Assembly (NCBI RefSeq): GCF_000234665.1
Contig: NC_018332.1
Coordinates: 367,755-431,754, forward strand
From: Leishmania mexicana MHOM/GT/2001/U1103
Taxonomy: Eukaryota > Euglenozoa > Kinetoplastea > Trypanosomatida > Trypanosomatidae
Length of the DNA stretch: 64,000 bases
Direction: 5' to 3'
How positions within the stretch are numbered: the stretch's first letter is position 1; the number at the start of each line of letters is the position of its first letter. Below the pieces are notes generated by a model. The model searched no databases. It was given only the letters and a program-made list of their open reading frames with translations, and was not told the DNA's origin. A program made the translations under genes and the position numbers. This document shows, piece by piece, positions 54,421 through 64,000 of the stretch.

Positions 54421-56185
54421 GGGCGAAGATGGCGTGCTGCCTGCTATCCCGCTAGCTCCGCGGTACTCCCCCCCCCCCCGCGCCAGAGCCTCCGTCTTGG
54501 AGTAGGATCGTGGACGCGCCCCCGCTTCTGATCAAGGCACGCAGTCCAGCCCGGTCCGCGTGGCTGCTGATCGCGCGGCGCGCATGCGAGGAAGAGGGAC
54601 GGGGCGAGGACAAGAGGAGCCCGTTTCAACGGCGGAACGGCTCGGATTCAGTCGTGGTGCAGCACGAAAAGGAGAAGTGTGCTTGCATGCGCGGGGTTGG
54701 TGACATGCTGGTGGCAGAGCGGTTAGGGCGCCGACAAAACTGTGGTTTTCTGAAGGGGATGTCTCATGGTTTAAAAAGGAAAAAGATGGTGAGGGTCCAC
54801 GCTATCTGTGAGTGAAAGAGATGCGGTCTACACATCTCCGGCGTGCCCGACTGCTTCCCTTTTGTTGCCTGCCTCTCAGCGCGCAGATGCTCCTCGCACA
54901 CGTATTCTCACACGCATCGGCCCCTTCGTGTGTGTGTGTTGATGCTCAGCTTGTTTTCTGTTTTTCCCCCTCTTTTTCCGAGGGAGATGTCCGTCTGCGT
55001 CCCTTTTTTGACGGTATGCCTCTGCCTTTGTGTCCTTCTTGATGCTTCTTTGTTGCCGTGGCGGGGCAACAGCCGAACACGCCGGGAGGTTTGCGGAACA
55101 CCCCACAGACGGCCAAGGAAAAACAAAAAGCAATCAAGGTAGGCGTGACTGGAGAAGGGCCAAGGAGGAAAGGGAAGAGGAGTAGAGAGGGAAAACCATG
55201 GACGGCAAAGGGCGAGCCCATCACCGCAGGCGTGTTGGCATTAGGGGACGTGTGGGTGTGTGTCTGTGTGCGTTGGCGGAGGGCGGGGTCTTTCACGGCC
55301 ACGGGCGCAACGGTTTCTCTCTCGCTTTTCCTTTTTTGTGTTGTTGTTGCTGTCTAACGGTTCTCCTTGCGTGCTGTTTTCCGCGCACAGGGGGACGCAG
55401 GCAGGCAGGCATATGCGTGAATCGATGGGTGTATGTGTGCGTGTTGGTGGCACTTTGCTTGTTTTTTTGTTCAAATACAATGCTCCTCTCCGTTTGGTCG
55501 GCACAGTTCTCTGTGGCGGTTCCTCCTCTGTATGCACCGCTGCCGTTGTGCATGTGTCTCTCTCACTCTCACTCTCGTTTTTTTTTCATTTTCGTGTTGG
55601 TGGGCGTCTGTGCGCGCGGGTGTCGGGTGTGCTTCTCTTGAGCGTCTTCGCGATTTCGTCTCCCCTCTCATCGACCATGGCGCACCCCACCCCGCCCACA
55701 GATGCCCACCAACAGGACAAGAGCTGAAAAAAAAGAGGCCCGTCTGGAAAGGCGAGGAAGAGGAGTCTCGGGAGAAGCCGACGTATCGCAGATCTAGCTA
55801 GTACTTCATGAGCGGGCCAATTCTCACAGAGTCTCATACACGCCGCCACGCATGGACTCCAGACCACCCTCCCTCCTCCTCCTCGCGTTTATCCTTCACA
55901 CCTCACGCCCTTCCTTCACTGCCATCTCCACACTCCACCTCTCCCTTCCACAGACACACACAGACAGCTTCCCTGCCTTTTTCAAGACACGCCCACCCAA
56001 CCCACACCACGAACATGTTTTTGGCGTGCCAAAGGAACATTAAAGGTGGACACGAGTAAGTCTGATCTCTGCCGCCTTCAGCTCCCACACCACCCCCACC
56101 CGCTGTCCTCGCCTCGTGCACTTCCCGCTGTCTTGGCATTCGCTTCTCTCCTCTCCCTCTCGAATACAAAACAACAACCGACGCC
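54421..56185 (+). other. Intergenic region upstream of acyl-CoA synthetase
   Basis: No gene supported. To about 54.65 kb it may be more of the retroposon relic. A C-run lies at 54469-54479. The pyrimidine stretch at 56062-56079 with AG at 56080-56081 is a plausible acceptor about 104 bases before the next ATG. Confidence 0.45.
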
Positions 56186-58411
56186 ATGTTCCGCGTCTTT
56201 ACCTCCCCAATACTCGCCAAGGTACCCTACGCCACCCTGTTTGAGTACAACCATGTCCTCAAGAAGGTGTTTGAGGCCCAGCCGTCAAAGGTGGCGCTGA
56301 GACATGAGGTGCCGGGGATGCCCGAGGTGCAGTTCACGTACGGGCAGTTGCAGCGCGACGTAGTGGCCATGGCGGACGCGATGGTTCGGCGCAAAGAGGC
56401 AGTGGCGCAGGCGCGCGGCGAGACTTCGCTGAGCTGGCTGCAGCCAAGCAGGCCGGCGCACGTGCGTAGCGTGTTCGCGCAAGGCGAACGGACACCGAGC
56501 TGCGACTACATGAAGGACACAGGCTTCTACACGACGTCCGTGTTGTGCGGCCCGGGGTACACGTATGCTGTGTCGCTGCTGGCGAGCTGGTCACTGAACC
56601 AGCTGGTCACACCGATGTCCGTGTCTCAGCGGTATAAGGATGAACTGATGTACGTGCTGAAGCACAGCGGCAGCCGCAGCATTGTGGGCAACACAAATCT
56701 GCTGAAGGAGAAGTTACCTGCCGAGTACGAGGAGCTGTACGTTCGCGCTGAGGTGGACATCGATAAAATCCCGCAGAGTGCGTCGAGGGAACCAAAGCTG
56801 CCCGAGAACTCCAGCGTCACCTCCAACACGTTCCTCGTCGACACCGTCTACGACGCCACTCTTCTCGTTCGCGACATCACTGCAAAGCGTGATACTAAGG
56901 AGACCGCCATGCTGGAGACGGAGTGGCTACCGCCCGCGAAGAGCGCCTGTGCACCGATGCAGAGCGCTCAGGATCTCGTGAAGCGTCTCGACGACGAAAA
57001 GGCCGCCGCCAAGGCTCGCGAGTTGGATCGGCACGCAGAGATTGTGCAGCAGGAACATCTCCTCCGGAACCGTGCGCCCACGGAAGCCACGGGAGGTGCT
57101 GTTCCTGCCGGGAGCGACGTGGACGGTGATGGCCTCTTCTGCTTCGACTCCGGGCACCTTGATGGACTGAATCCCGTTTACCAGCGCTGGCACGCTATGC
57201 CGTGGGCACGCCCCACCAAGTATGACGACTGCCTCATGCTCTACACCTCCGGCACGACGGCAAAGCCGAAGGGCGTCGTGCACACCCACGCCAGCGTGAC
57301 CAACATGGTGAAAGTGCTGCAGGATGCGTGGCAGTGGAGAGATACGGACAGCATTCTTCACGTCTTGCCGTGGCACCATGTACACGGCCTTGTAAACATT
57401 CTTCTGTGCGCCATCGCGTCGAATGCTCGTTGCGTAGTGACCACCTTCGACGACGCTGCGCGGGTGGCCCATCGGCTCGAGCAGGGCGACATCACGCTCT
57501 TTATGGCGGTGCCCACCGTCTATGCGAAGCTCAGTGATGCCGTGCAGCGCAAGTTCAGCCCCGTTGAGAAGACCGGATTCCGAAAGGCTTGCATGGAATC
57601 TGTGCGCCTCATGGTCTGTGGCAGCGCACCCCTGCCGGTGCCCACGCTCAACCAGTTCTGCGAGCTCTCGGGTCACACGCTGCTAGAGCGCTACGGCATG
57701 ACAGAGATCGGCATGGCCCTCAGCCAGCCGCTCCACCCCATCTCCGACCGGCACCCCGGAACGGTAGGCTCGCCGTTGCCGACAGTGAAGACGTATGTGC
57801 ACCAGCCGGAGACGGCGGAGGCGATGGAGCAGGCGTCGGCAAAGGAGGCGGAGTACGACGAGGTGGGTGGGCTGAGTATCGCGTCGGAGTCGCTGTTCGA
57901 CCGCTACTGGAACAATGCGACGGCGACGAAGAAGGAGGTGCGGACGAATGCGGCAGGGATGCGGTTCTTCGACACGGGCGACACCGTTGGCGTGCGGCTG
58001 CGCGCGAGAAAGCCTGCTGTGTATACAATTCTGGGGCGGTCGACCGTGGACATCATCAAGTCGCGCGGGTACAAGCTCTCTGCGCTGGAGATCGAGGCGA
58101 CGCTGCTTGCGCGCAACGACCTGTTTTACGAGATGGCTGTTGTTGGCGCCGCGGACGCTGTGCAGGGTGAGAGCGTTGTGGCGGTTGTTGCGATGCAGCC
58201 GGAGGCGGCGAGGGCGCGCGGCATCGCGTTTGGCAAGGGCGCCGCGTGGTGCGAGTCTGCAGCGGTGACGGAAGAGCTGAAAAAGGTTGCCCTGCAGCTA
58301 CTGGCGCCGTACAAGTGCCCGTCTCGGTACATTGTCGTGCCGGAGATCCCGCGCAACGCAACGGGCAAGGTGAACAAGAAAGAGTTGAAGAAGGTGCTGA
58401 GTCTTCCGTGA
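56186..58411 (+). CDS. Acyl-CoA synthetase, ACSF3/malonyl-CoA synthetase-like
   Basis: 741 residues from the ATG at 56186 (MFRVFTSPILAKVPYATLFE), an N-terminus plausible for mitochondrial import. ANL-superfamily motifs are all present: the ATP loop YTSGTTAKPKG (353-363), the substrate-side helix LPWHHVHGLVN, YGMTE (503-507), DTGD (596-599), GRSTVDIIKSRGYK (617-630) and the catalytic lysine in PRNATGKVNKK (K728). The overall pattern is closest to ACSF3, which makes malonyl-CoA in mitochondria, but substrate choice cannot be proved here and a medium-chain acyl substrate is possible. It is about 150 residues longer than ACSF3, with insertions of unknown role between residues about 70-110 and 175-310. 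It lies downstream of ETF-alpha. Confidence 0.88.
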   Translation: MFRVFTSPILAKVPYATLFEYNHVLKKVFEAQPSKVALRHEVPGMPEVQFTYGQLQRDVVAMADAMVRRKEAVAQARGETSLSWLQPSRPAHVRSVFAQGERTPSCDYMKDTGFYTTSVLCGPGYTYAVSLLASWSLNQLVTPMSVSQRYKDELMYVLKHSGSRSIVGNTNLLKEKLPAEYEELYVRAEVDIDKIPQSASREPKLPENSSVTSNTFLVDTVYDATLLVRDITAKRDTKETAMLETEWLPPAKSACAPMQSAQDLVKRLDDEKAAAKARELDRHAEIVQQEHLLRNRAPTEATGGAVPAGSDVDGDGLFCFDSGHLDGLNPVYQRWHAMPWARPTKYDDCLMLYTSGTTAKPKGVVHTHASVTNMVKVLQDAWQWRDTDSILHVLPWHHVHGLVNILLCAIASNARCVVTTFDDAARVAHRLEQGDITLFMAVPTVYAKLSDAVQRKFSPVEKTGFRKACMESVRLMVCGSAPLPVPTLNQFCELSGHTLLERYGMTEIGMALSQPLHPISDRHPGTVGSPLPTVKTYVHQPETAEAMEQASAKEAEYDEVGGLSIASESLFDRYWNNATATKKEVRTNAAGMRFFDTGDTVGVRLRARKPAVYTILGRSTVDIIKSRGYKLSALEIEATLLARNDLFYEMAVVGAADAVQGESVVAVVAMQPEAARARGIAFGKGAAWCESAAVTEELKKVALQLLAPYKCPSRYIVVPEIPRNATGKVNKKELKKVLSLP

Positions 58412-60405
58412 GGTGCTGTGTGCGCCGCATGTGGCGAGTGGGAACTTCGGGGCGCAAGGGATGGACCGTGCGATGTGCACAAGAGGAGCCTTCCTCTCGT
58501 TCTGCGTGCGTGTGCGAGGTCTCGTTGTGCTGTGAGGTTGGCGGCGCTGCGATGGTGCGCGCGGGCTCGTGCCCCTTTTGTGGTGGTCACCAGAGGAAAA
58601 GGAGGCGGAGTGCTCACTGGGCGGATGCCTTCATCACAGGCACAGTCGCACCTTGTGCACTGATTCTTTCAATTGTATTCTTTACCTGTTCCCAGCTCCA
58701 CCCACCCTCCTCTCGCGCTTGCTGGCGAAAACCATGGAGTACTAAGGGACCGTTGTCTATCGCCATCAGTGTATGACGAGGTACAGGGGACGCCACCCGG
58801 CAGAGGGCACGAGTATCTACGTCTGAGCAGAAGGCGAGGAGAATGTATCTACACGCACATGCACACGGCACCGCCTTTTCTTTCTCCTTCTTGAGTATCA
58901 ACACTCGAACGTTTTCTTGCTGTGTGCTCCTGCGGGTGCGCGCTCGATACTCATCGGAAGGAAAGGGGAGAGGAGGGAGGAGTGGGGGGGGGGACGGCAA
59001 TGAAAAGACAGAGCGGCGTTTGGCGCCACGACGTTGGGGTAATGTCTGTCCGCGTGCGCGAAGCCCCTCCTGGAAGCGGGCTTGTCTGACGGACTTGCGC
59101 TCTTGCGACTGGTTCGTGCGCGGAATCACTGCCTGCAGCAGCCATCATCGCTCTGGATGAATTTGTGTCTCGCACCTTGTCGACCTTGAGCCGCCATCTC
59201 GCCGTGTCCCGCTTCACGCACCAACACATGTGCGCACACTCCACTGTGGGATGCACGTGTCCAAGAGCGGCTGAGCGGCGCACATACGCACAACGGGCGT
59301 GGTGGCTGGATGCGCTGCAGCCGCTGCGGCGGGGTGTCGCTCCAGGCACGGCTGGTTGCCCGATGACCGTTGTGACCTGAGGGAAGTTCCACACCGTAGA
59401 TGACCGAATGCAGCGAGTGCACCGATGCCAACAACCGTGTTTGCACGACATCACCTCCCAGCTGACGATTGTGCACCATATCCTACCAGGCCTGGAGTCC
59501 GTGAAGTCCTTTGGTGCACCACTAGGGCATGTGCTGGAGACAGAGGGCGGTGCGTTTCGGGAGATGGCCGCTCTGCGGTACACAGACTTGTGCGCTGGAG
59601 AAGCGAGACGGCCACTGCCAAGGCTCTACGGATATGTGTGCGCATGGATGTCGTTCTCTTTCTCTGTCAACTTGGTGTGCCTCCTACGTGGCACTAGTGC
59701 GGTGGCCACGCCCTTGTCCGCGTAGCTGACCCCCCTCCCCCCCCACACACACAACACCTTTGTGTATGTCGTGTTTCTCTTCTCGTCTGCATCCAGGCCC
59801 CGGCAAGTCGAGAGTCTCCCCCCCCCTCCCCAACCTTCCTCGACAAGATAAAGTGTCGATGTCGAGCAGTGCGCGCATGGTGTGCAGCACAGAAAATTAG
59901 GCTGCTCATCTGTGTGCCTTTGCGTCTGTGCGTAGGCCATTCCATGTGCAGCGCAAGGCATCACAATCCCTGGTTGGCAGGTGGGCATTTCCAGCGGCAT
60001 CGCTCGTGTCTTTCATGGAGTGCCCCTCAATCCTTGAGAAGTGCGGGATGTGTTCGCGCCCTTCGCCGCGCCCCTCTCTGTGTCTTCTCTACCTGTCTCC
60101 ACGCTTACAATCAAGTCCCTGACCTTCTCTTCGTCCTTGCTTTGTGCGTTGTCGGGGTATCCGCTCGTCCCCAACCGCAGTCTCGCCCGTTGTCGTAGAC
60201 GTGTTCCCCGGTTCTTCCCGCCGTTGTCTGTGACGCACCACATTATCGATCACACACACATCCGACCCAACCGGCTGTTTGTCGCGCCTGACGGACTCAC
60301 TTGTAGGTAATCGCGTACACGCTGCAGCTCACCGCCCATCGGTGCTGTCGCCCTCGTCGACAGCCATTTGCGCTCTCCCCTCCCCTACCCAAGCGACTAT
60401 TTCGG
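58412..60405 (+). other. Intergenic region with anonymous GC-balanced block
   Basis: No intact gene. About 59040-59640 lacks pyrimidine tracts and keeps a 210-codon open frame on the minus strand without recognisable motifs. It may be retroposon-derived, but I cannot support that. A C/T tract ending in AG at 60392-60393 lies 12 bases before the next ATG. Confidence 0.45.
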
Positions 60406-61011
60406 ATGTCTGTATTCGGCGCAAGGATGTTCGGCGCTGGCTGCATGCTGGCGGTGGCTGGCGCGGCCGTTGCCTACGGCGTCGATCCAGCGAGCGTGGA
60501 TGCCTGCATAGCAGTCATGTACCCGCAGAGTGCCGGTTTCTTCGGCTCCATGGGTGCGGCGGCCGCCCTCGTCTTTGCCAACCTGGGCTCTGCCTACGGC
60601 GCGGCCAAGTCTGGCGTCGGCGTCGCCTACCTCGGCCTCGCCGCCCCTGAGAAGATTATGCGCGGCATCGTACCAGTTGTCATGGCTGGTATCCTGGGTA
60701 TATACGGCCTTATCATTGCCGTCATCATCAACAATAACATCCACACGGAGGACAACAGCTATTCCTCCTACGCGGGCTTTCTCCACCTCGGCGCCGGTCT
60801 TGCGGCTGGGCTCGCGGCCCTCGGCGCCGGTCTCTCCATCGGCGTCGTCGGGGACACCGCAGCTCGTGCGTATGGTAAGCAGGACCAAATCTTTGTGGCG
60901 ATGGTGCTCATGCTGATCTTCTCCGAGGCGCTGGGCCTCTACGGGCTTATCATTGCGCTCCTGATGAACAACCAGGCAAACCGCTACACCGATCTGTGCA
61001 GCACTTCGTAA
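60406..61011 (+). CDS. V-type ATPase proteolipid subunit c
   Basis: 201 residues from the ATG at 60406. It has the duplicated two-helix hairpins of the proteolipid ring: SMGAAAALVFANLGSAYGAA, KSGVGVAYLGLAAPEKIMRG followed by IVPVVMAGILGIYGLIIAVI, then LHLGAGLAAGLAALGAGLSI, and LMLIFSEALGLYGLIIALLM carrying the proton-binding Glu174. GDTAARAYGKQDQIFVAM is also typical. The ring pumps protons into acidocalcisomes, lysosome-like organelles and the contractile vacuole. An additional N-terminal hydrophobic segment (FGAGCMLAVAGAAVAYG) makes it about 40 residues longer than the usual 155-165, giving five predicted helices. The glutamate position fits subunit c, not c''. Confidence 0.95.
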   Translation: MSVFGARMFGAGCMLAVAGAAVAYGVDPASVDACIAVMYPQSAGFFGSMGAAAALVFANLGSAYGAAKSGVGVAYLGLAAPEKIMRGIVPVVMAGILGIYGLIIAVIINNNIHTEDNSYSSYAGFLHLGAGLAAGLAALGAGLSIGVVGDTAARAYGKQDQIFVAMVLMLIFSEALGLYGLIIALLMNNQANRYTDLCSTS

Positions 61012-61550
61012 AGCGCGAAACGTACGCACGCAAAACGAAAACATGGCAGCGCGTTGTGGCACACGTGGCAGGATGAGGCCGAAGAGTCGTCATCACCAGG
61101 GATGCGCAGAGCTGGGTGCCGGGTGGTCTGCGCGGTAGCCTGGTAGCGAAGGGTTGCACGGTGGTGAGAAAACGCCTGTGTTTTCTGCTGCCCCTCCCAT
61201 ATGCTTCTGGCGCACAAGGCATCTGCGCCTCTCTATCTCGCTTAGTGTCCTCGTGCTTGCTCGCCCGGGGTGCGTGTGCGTCGTCGCGCATCTGCGCTGT
61301 CGACCGAGCTAGCCGGCGGGGGACAGGCCGTCGGTGCTCTGAGATGCGGTCATGCTGTTCCTACTACAACTGTTATGCTGCCGCTCCCCATTCCGCCGCC
61401 ACCTACACTCCCCTTCTCCTTGCCGACGCGCGTTTTGCGTGTGCGCGGTGTGGCCGGCATTTGGCGTTCTCGTTGGTTTCTTCGCTCTCTTAGCGTAAAT
61501 CTGTTGCTGTTGCTTCTCTGGCCAGTGTGCGGGCCAGTCCTTTGTCCTCA

Positions 61551-61584
<34 letters not shown>

Positions 61585-61953
61585 CATGTCTTCGCTCACA
61601 CACGTGTTTGCGGTGGAGGTAAGGGGGAGGCGCGCGGAGGATTACATTGAGTCATTTGCGCCAGACGCTGGTGGTGGAGGGATTTCCGTGTGCCTCTGTG
61701 TGTTTTGTTTTTGTGTTTGATTCGTCTTCGGTTGTCACTGCGTTGCTTGGTGATGTGGACGGTGATAATGATAGAAGCATTCCCGTGACTACGTGTGTGT
61801 GTGTGCGCCGTTGCTTTGTGCCACCCTGTCAGGCGGTGAAGTACACCACCACCACACCCTCCACTCTCTGACGAAAACAGAAGACAAGCAGAAACCAAAC
61901 CGAAAGAAATAATAAGCTGATGCTCAGCGGGTAGTGTGTGATCCACCACTCAC
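61012..61953 (+). other. 3' UTR/intergenic with (TG)n microsatellite
   Basis: No gene supported. A TG repeat of about 15 units lies at 61553-61582, and T-rich tracts follow. Confidence 0.5.
61553..61582. repeat. (TG)n microsatellite
   Basis: Fifteen TG units in the V-ATPase c 3' flank. Confidence 0.9.
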
Positions 61954-62136
61954 ATGGCACGCCTCAATGACAAGCTCTGCTGCCAGAGGCCGATAACGCA
62001 GAGCACGCTGCAGCTTCTGGCCGATGTCTTCTATGAAAACGGTGCCCAGCACCTGGAACTGCGCGGGGCAGGCTCTGCTGGCTTCAAGCGCTGCACGGTT
62101 GCTCTACCTCAAGTGCCGTTCCGTTTCTTGGAGTAA
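61954..62136 (+). CDS. Possible small protein or gene remnant (60 residues)
   Basis: The frame MARLNDKLCCQRPITQSTLQ... runs 60 codons from the ATG to a TAA. Its composition is balanced and not repeat-derived, unlike other short frames in spacer DNA here. It sits alone between the V-ATPase c gene and the terminal LRR gene. It has no membrane segment or known motif. It could be a true small protein or the surviving start of a dead gene. I cannot choose between these from the sequence. Confidence 0.3.
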   Translation: MARLNDKLCCQRPITQSTLQLLADVFYENGAQHLELRGAGSAGFKRCTVALPQVPFRFLE

Positions 62137-62793
62137 AGGTGCAGGTTGAAGAACTCGCAGGACTGGGGCCATCCGCGGCTCTTTCACGCATGCGCCCTGT
62201 TTGGGATTCGGGAAGACACACGCACACATGCGACGCGACGGCCACTTCCTCTCTCTCCTCTCTCTGTGCTTGGATGTGCGCGGCCGGCTACAATCGATGC
62301 GCCGGCCTCCATCTGCGTCGCCGAGATGCGTGAACGCACCGCATCTGTATCTCCTCGCATCCGTAACGTCAAACATAGTCGCGCGTGCGAGTGCGCACGC
62401 GTATTCTTTTTCTTCGCAGGGGGGACAAGATGGGCATATAGCCAGCAACAATCCCAACTCCTTCCACTGCCGCGAGGTCCTTCTGTTTCGGCGCAGTCCT
62501 TTCTTGGACCTTTGTCGCGTTCGCCTATCTCACTCCGCGCCTCTCTCCTGCTCCGTCATTGGGGTCACCCCTCCCCCTCCCCTCCTTCGACGATATCCGC
62601 GTCGTACTTGTTCCTTGCGTGTTGTGTTGGTTGACAACTGCGCCCATCGCGCTCTATCTACGCCATCGGACACACCGCATGCGCACCCGCTCCCGTTTCA
62701 TTCTTCTTTTGTGTTCTTTCATAGATTTTTTTCCCCCGTATTCTCGTCACTTGTATTGGTACGTAGGACAAGCTCTCCTGTCTTGCCTCACTT
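62137..62793 (+). other. Intergenic region before terminal LRR gene
   Basis: No gene seen. T/C-rich tracts at about 62690-62757 lead to an AG at 62765-62766, 28 bases before the next ATG. Confidence 0.5.
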
Positions 62794-64000
62794 ATGGGCG
62801 CCGTCCTGAGAGGCGCCGTCAGACACCTCACAGCAGATCGTCACTGGGGCGCGGAGGACCTCGCCCCGCCTCCTTTTCTGGTGCCGTTTTCTGGTGCCTC
62901 TACTGAGGATGAGCACTCGACTCGACTTTATGCCTGCGGGTGCCTCCGTGCTCTGAGTGCAGACGGGTGGGCCAAGGGTAAGCCGATACGGTGGCGCGTT
63001 CCGGAAAGCGTGAACCTTTCTGGCATCGCTGGCAGTGGAGGAGGCGTTGCTGACGACAGGCAAACCGAAGGTGACGCTGCGGCTGACGTGCTGGTGAAGC
63101 TTGTTTCGGTGCTGTCCTCGCATCAGCTGGCCGTCTTTTCTCTTGAAGGTCATAGCGAGGTGACTGCTGCGGATGTGCATCAATGGGCAACATGGTTGGG
63201 GCCGGATGCGCGAGCTAGGTTACCTGCGGCGCCGTGGAGCAACATTTGTGTCGCGAACCTGAGCGACTGTTCTCTGGGGGACGCCGGCGTGCAAGCGCTC
63301 ATTTCCATTATTTTCCCTAGCGCTACTGCACCGCCAAACGACGACTCTCGGCATGCTGCGTCGGCACCGCACCGAGCACGTCTCCCTCTTCTGGAGTCCT
63401 TGATACTCGACGGTGTAGGTCTGACAGACCGCGGTGCGGTGTGGGTGACTTCCTACTTGGAAAAGGTCGCACAGTGTAGAGACGGTGCGCGCCCGTGTGC
63501 TGCACGTGATGACGCGTCCGCATCTCTCTGCAAGCGCTGCCTTCTGCATACACTCTCTCTGCAGCGGAACACGCTAGGAGCCGTCGGGGTCCTGAAGCTC
63601 TTGCACGCCTCCCTCGTGAATCCATTCCGTGCAGGCAGCGCAAACGGCCACATCGTAGACTCTATCGATCCCTCCTGGAACTCGTTGGCATCTGTGCCGC
63701 GTGGCTGTGTTGGCGAGGAAGAGAACAGCTCGGCCGCCCGCCGGAAGCTTCTCATTGCTCTCGGTGCGGGCATGGCACAATCGGCATGTGAAAGGCAACC
63801 CCTGGAAGCGGCAGAAGAAGCATCATCACCGCGTAGGAGTCCTCTTCTCTTAGTGGGCTGCGGCGTGGACGAGGCCGATGCACGTGCGCTGTACACTGAA
63901 GGTTTTCTCTTTGCTTTCCTCGAGTGCTTTCGTGAGGCGGCGTACAAGGAGATGGGTGACCTCTCGCAGCGCTCTCCGGCGCGGCAGGTTTTGCTGCCGC
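62794..64000 (+). CDS. Leucine-rich-repeat protein, 3' end cut by window edge
   Basis: From the ATG at 62794 (MGAVLRGAVRHLTAD) one frame stays open to the window end, 402 codons. An in-frame TAG at 62764-62766 precedes the ATG, so the start is secure within the window. The protein shows irregular leucine-rich repeats: NICVANLSDCSLGDAGVQAL, LPLLESLILDGVGLTDRGAV and CLLHTLSLQRNTLGAVGVLK, the LxxLxLxxNxL pattern of ribonuclease-inhibitor-type repeats. No catalytic motif is visible in this part. Antisense open frames across it are shadows. LRR proteins of this kind are common in trypanosomatids and often flagellar or cytoskeletal, but I cannot assign a site. Confidence 0.82.
   Translation, partial: MGAVLRGAVRHLTADRHWGAEDLAPPPFLVPFSGASTEDEHSTRLYACGCLRALSADGWAKGKPIRWRVPESVNLSGIAGSGGGVADDRQTEGDAAADVLVKLVSVLSSHQLAVFSLEGHSEVTAADVHQWATWLGPDARARLPAAPWSNICVANLSDCSLGDAGVQALISIIFPSATAPPNDDSRHAASAPHRARLPLLESLILDGVGLTDRGAVWVTSYLEKVAQCRDGARPCAARDDASASLCKRCLLHTLSLQRNTLGAVGVLKLLHASLVNPFRAGSANGHIVDSIDPSWNSLASVPRGCVGEEENSSAARRKLLIALGAGMAQSACERQPLEAAEEASSPRRSPLLLVGCGVDEADARALYTEGFLFAFLECFREAAYKEMGDLSQRSPARQVLLP

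Noticed and set aside
54712..54735. tRNA-like A-box segment (TGGCAGAGCGGTTAGGGC)
   Set aside because: It resembles the 5' half of a tRNA-Leu or -Ser, but no B box follows and the acceptor stem cannot pair. At most a fossil.
1..64000. CRISPR arrays, operons or prokaryotic mobile elements
   Set aside because: No spaced direct repeats, ribosome-binding sites or insertion-sequence ends; the whole window is eukaryotic in character.

Overview
The window looks like trypanosomatid nuclear DNA, most probably Leishmania. All fifteen confident protein genes (two of them cut by the window edges) lie on the plus strand. They are intronless and separated by 1 to 6 kb of pyrimidine-rich DNA full of (TG)n/(CA)n, (TA)n and homopolymer tracts. 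Most starts have a polypyrimidine tract and AG a short way upstream, as expected for one directional, polycistronically transcribed cluster processed by spliced-leader trans-splicing. Two near-identical 555-bp intergenic blocks have the size and 3'-UTR position of the Leishmania SIDER2 retroposon family. There are no introns, operons, ribosome-binding sites, tRNAs or rRNAs that I can support.

Layout. 1-1442: 3' part of a proline/alanine-rich protein. 2460-4487: protein with a leucine-rich C-terminus. 4488-9737: very long gap holding a decayed formerly coding block (about 5.5-8.3 kb). 9738-10964: disordered protein. 13365-18011: 1548-residue protein with a mitochondrial-type N-terminus, a motif repeated three times and AT-hook-like motifs. 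19797-21968: mitochondrial-type protein with HMG-box-like modules. 25305-27938: ATP-grasp enzyme with a coiled-coil tail. 30256-30831: gluconokinase. 32815-35361: ubiquitin-like plus UBR-type zinc-finger protein (UBR7-like). 36486-38375: WD-repeat ciliary protein CFAP52. 41176-41928 and 45017-46585: one- and two-module 4-TM (amastin-like) membrane proteins. 46586-52615: 6-kb gene-free stretch. 52616-53593: electron-transfer flavoprotein alpha. About 54.08-54.42 kb: degenerate ingi-type retroposon (DIRE-like) RNase H remnant. 56186-58411: mitochondrial-type acyl/malonyl-CoA synthetase. 60406-61011: V-ATPase proteolipid c. 62794 to the end: leucine-rich-repeat protein.

How genes relate. The cluster mixes unrelated functions, as is normal in trypanosomatids, so neighbourhood says little about pathway. 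Loose pairings are ETF-alpha with the acyl-CoA synthetase (mitochondrial fatty-acid metabolism), two adjacent mitochondrial-type proteins with DNA-binding-like motifs (13.4-22.0 kb), and the two adjacent 4-TM proteins (41.2-46.6 kb). The most striking structural feature is the inverted pair of almost identical 555-bp SIDER2-like blocks at 31187-31741 and 42695-43249. They bracket about 11 kb with the UBR7-like, CFAP52 and single-module 4-TM genes. I did not find a clearly new multi-gene system. The candidates for novelty are the ATP-grasp fusion, the 1548-residue protein, the ubiquitin-like/UBR fusion and the decayed region.
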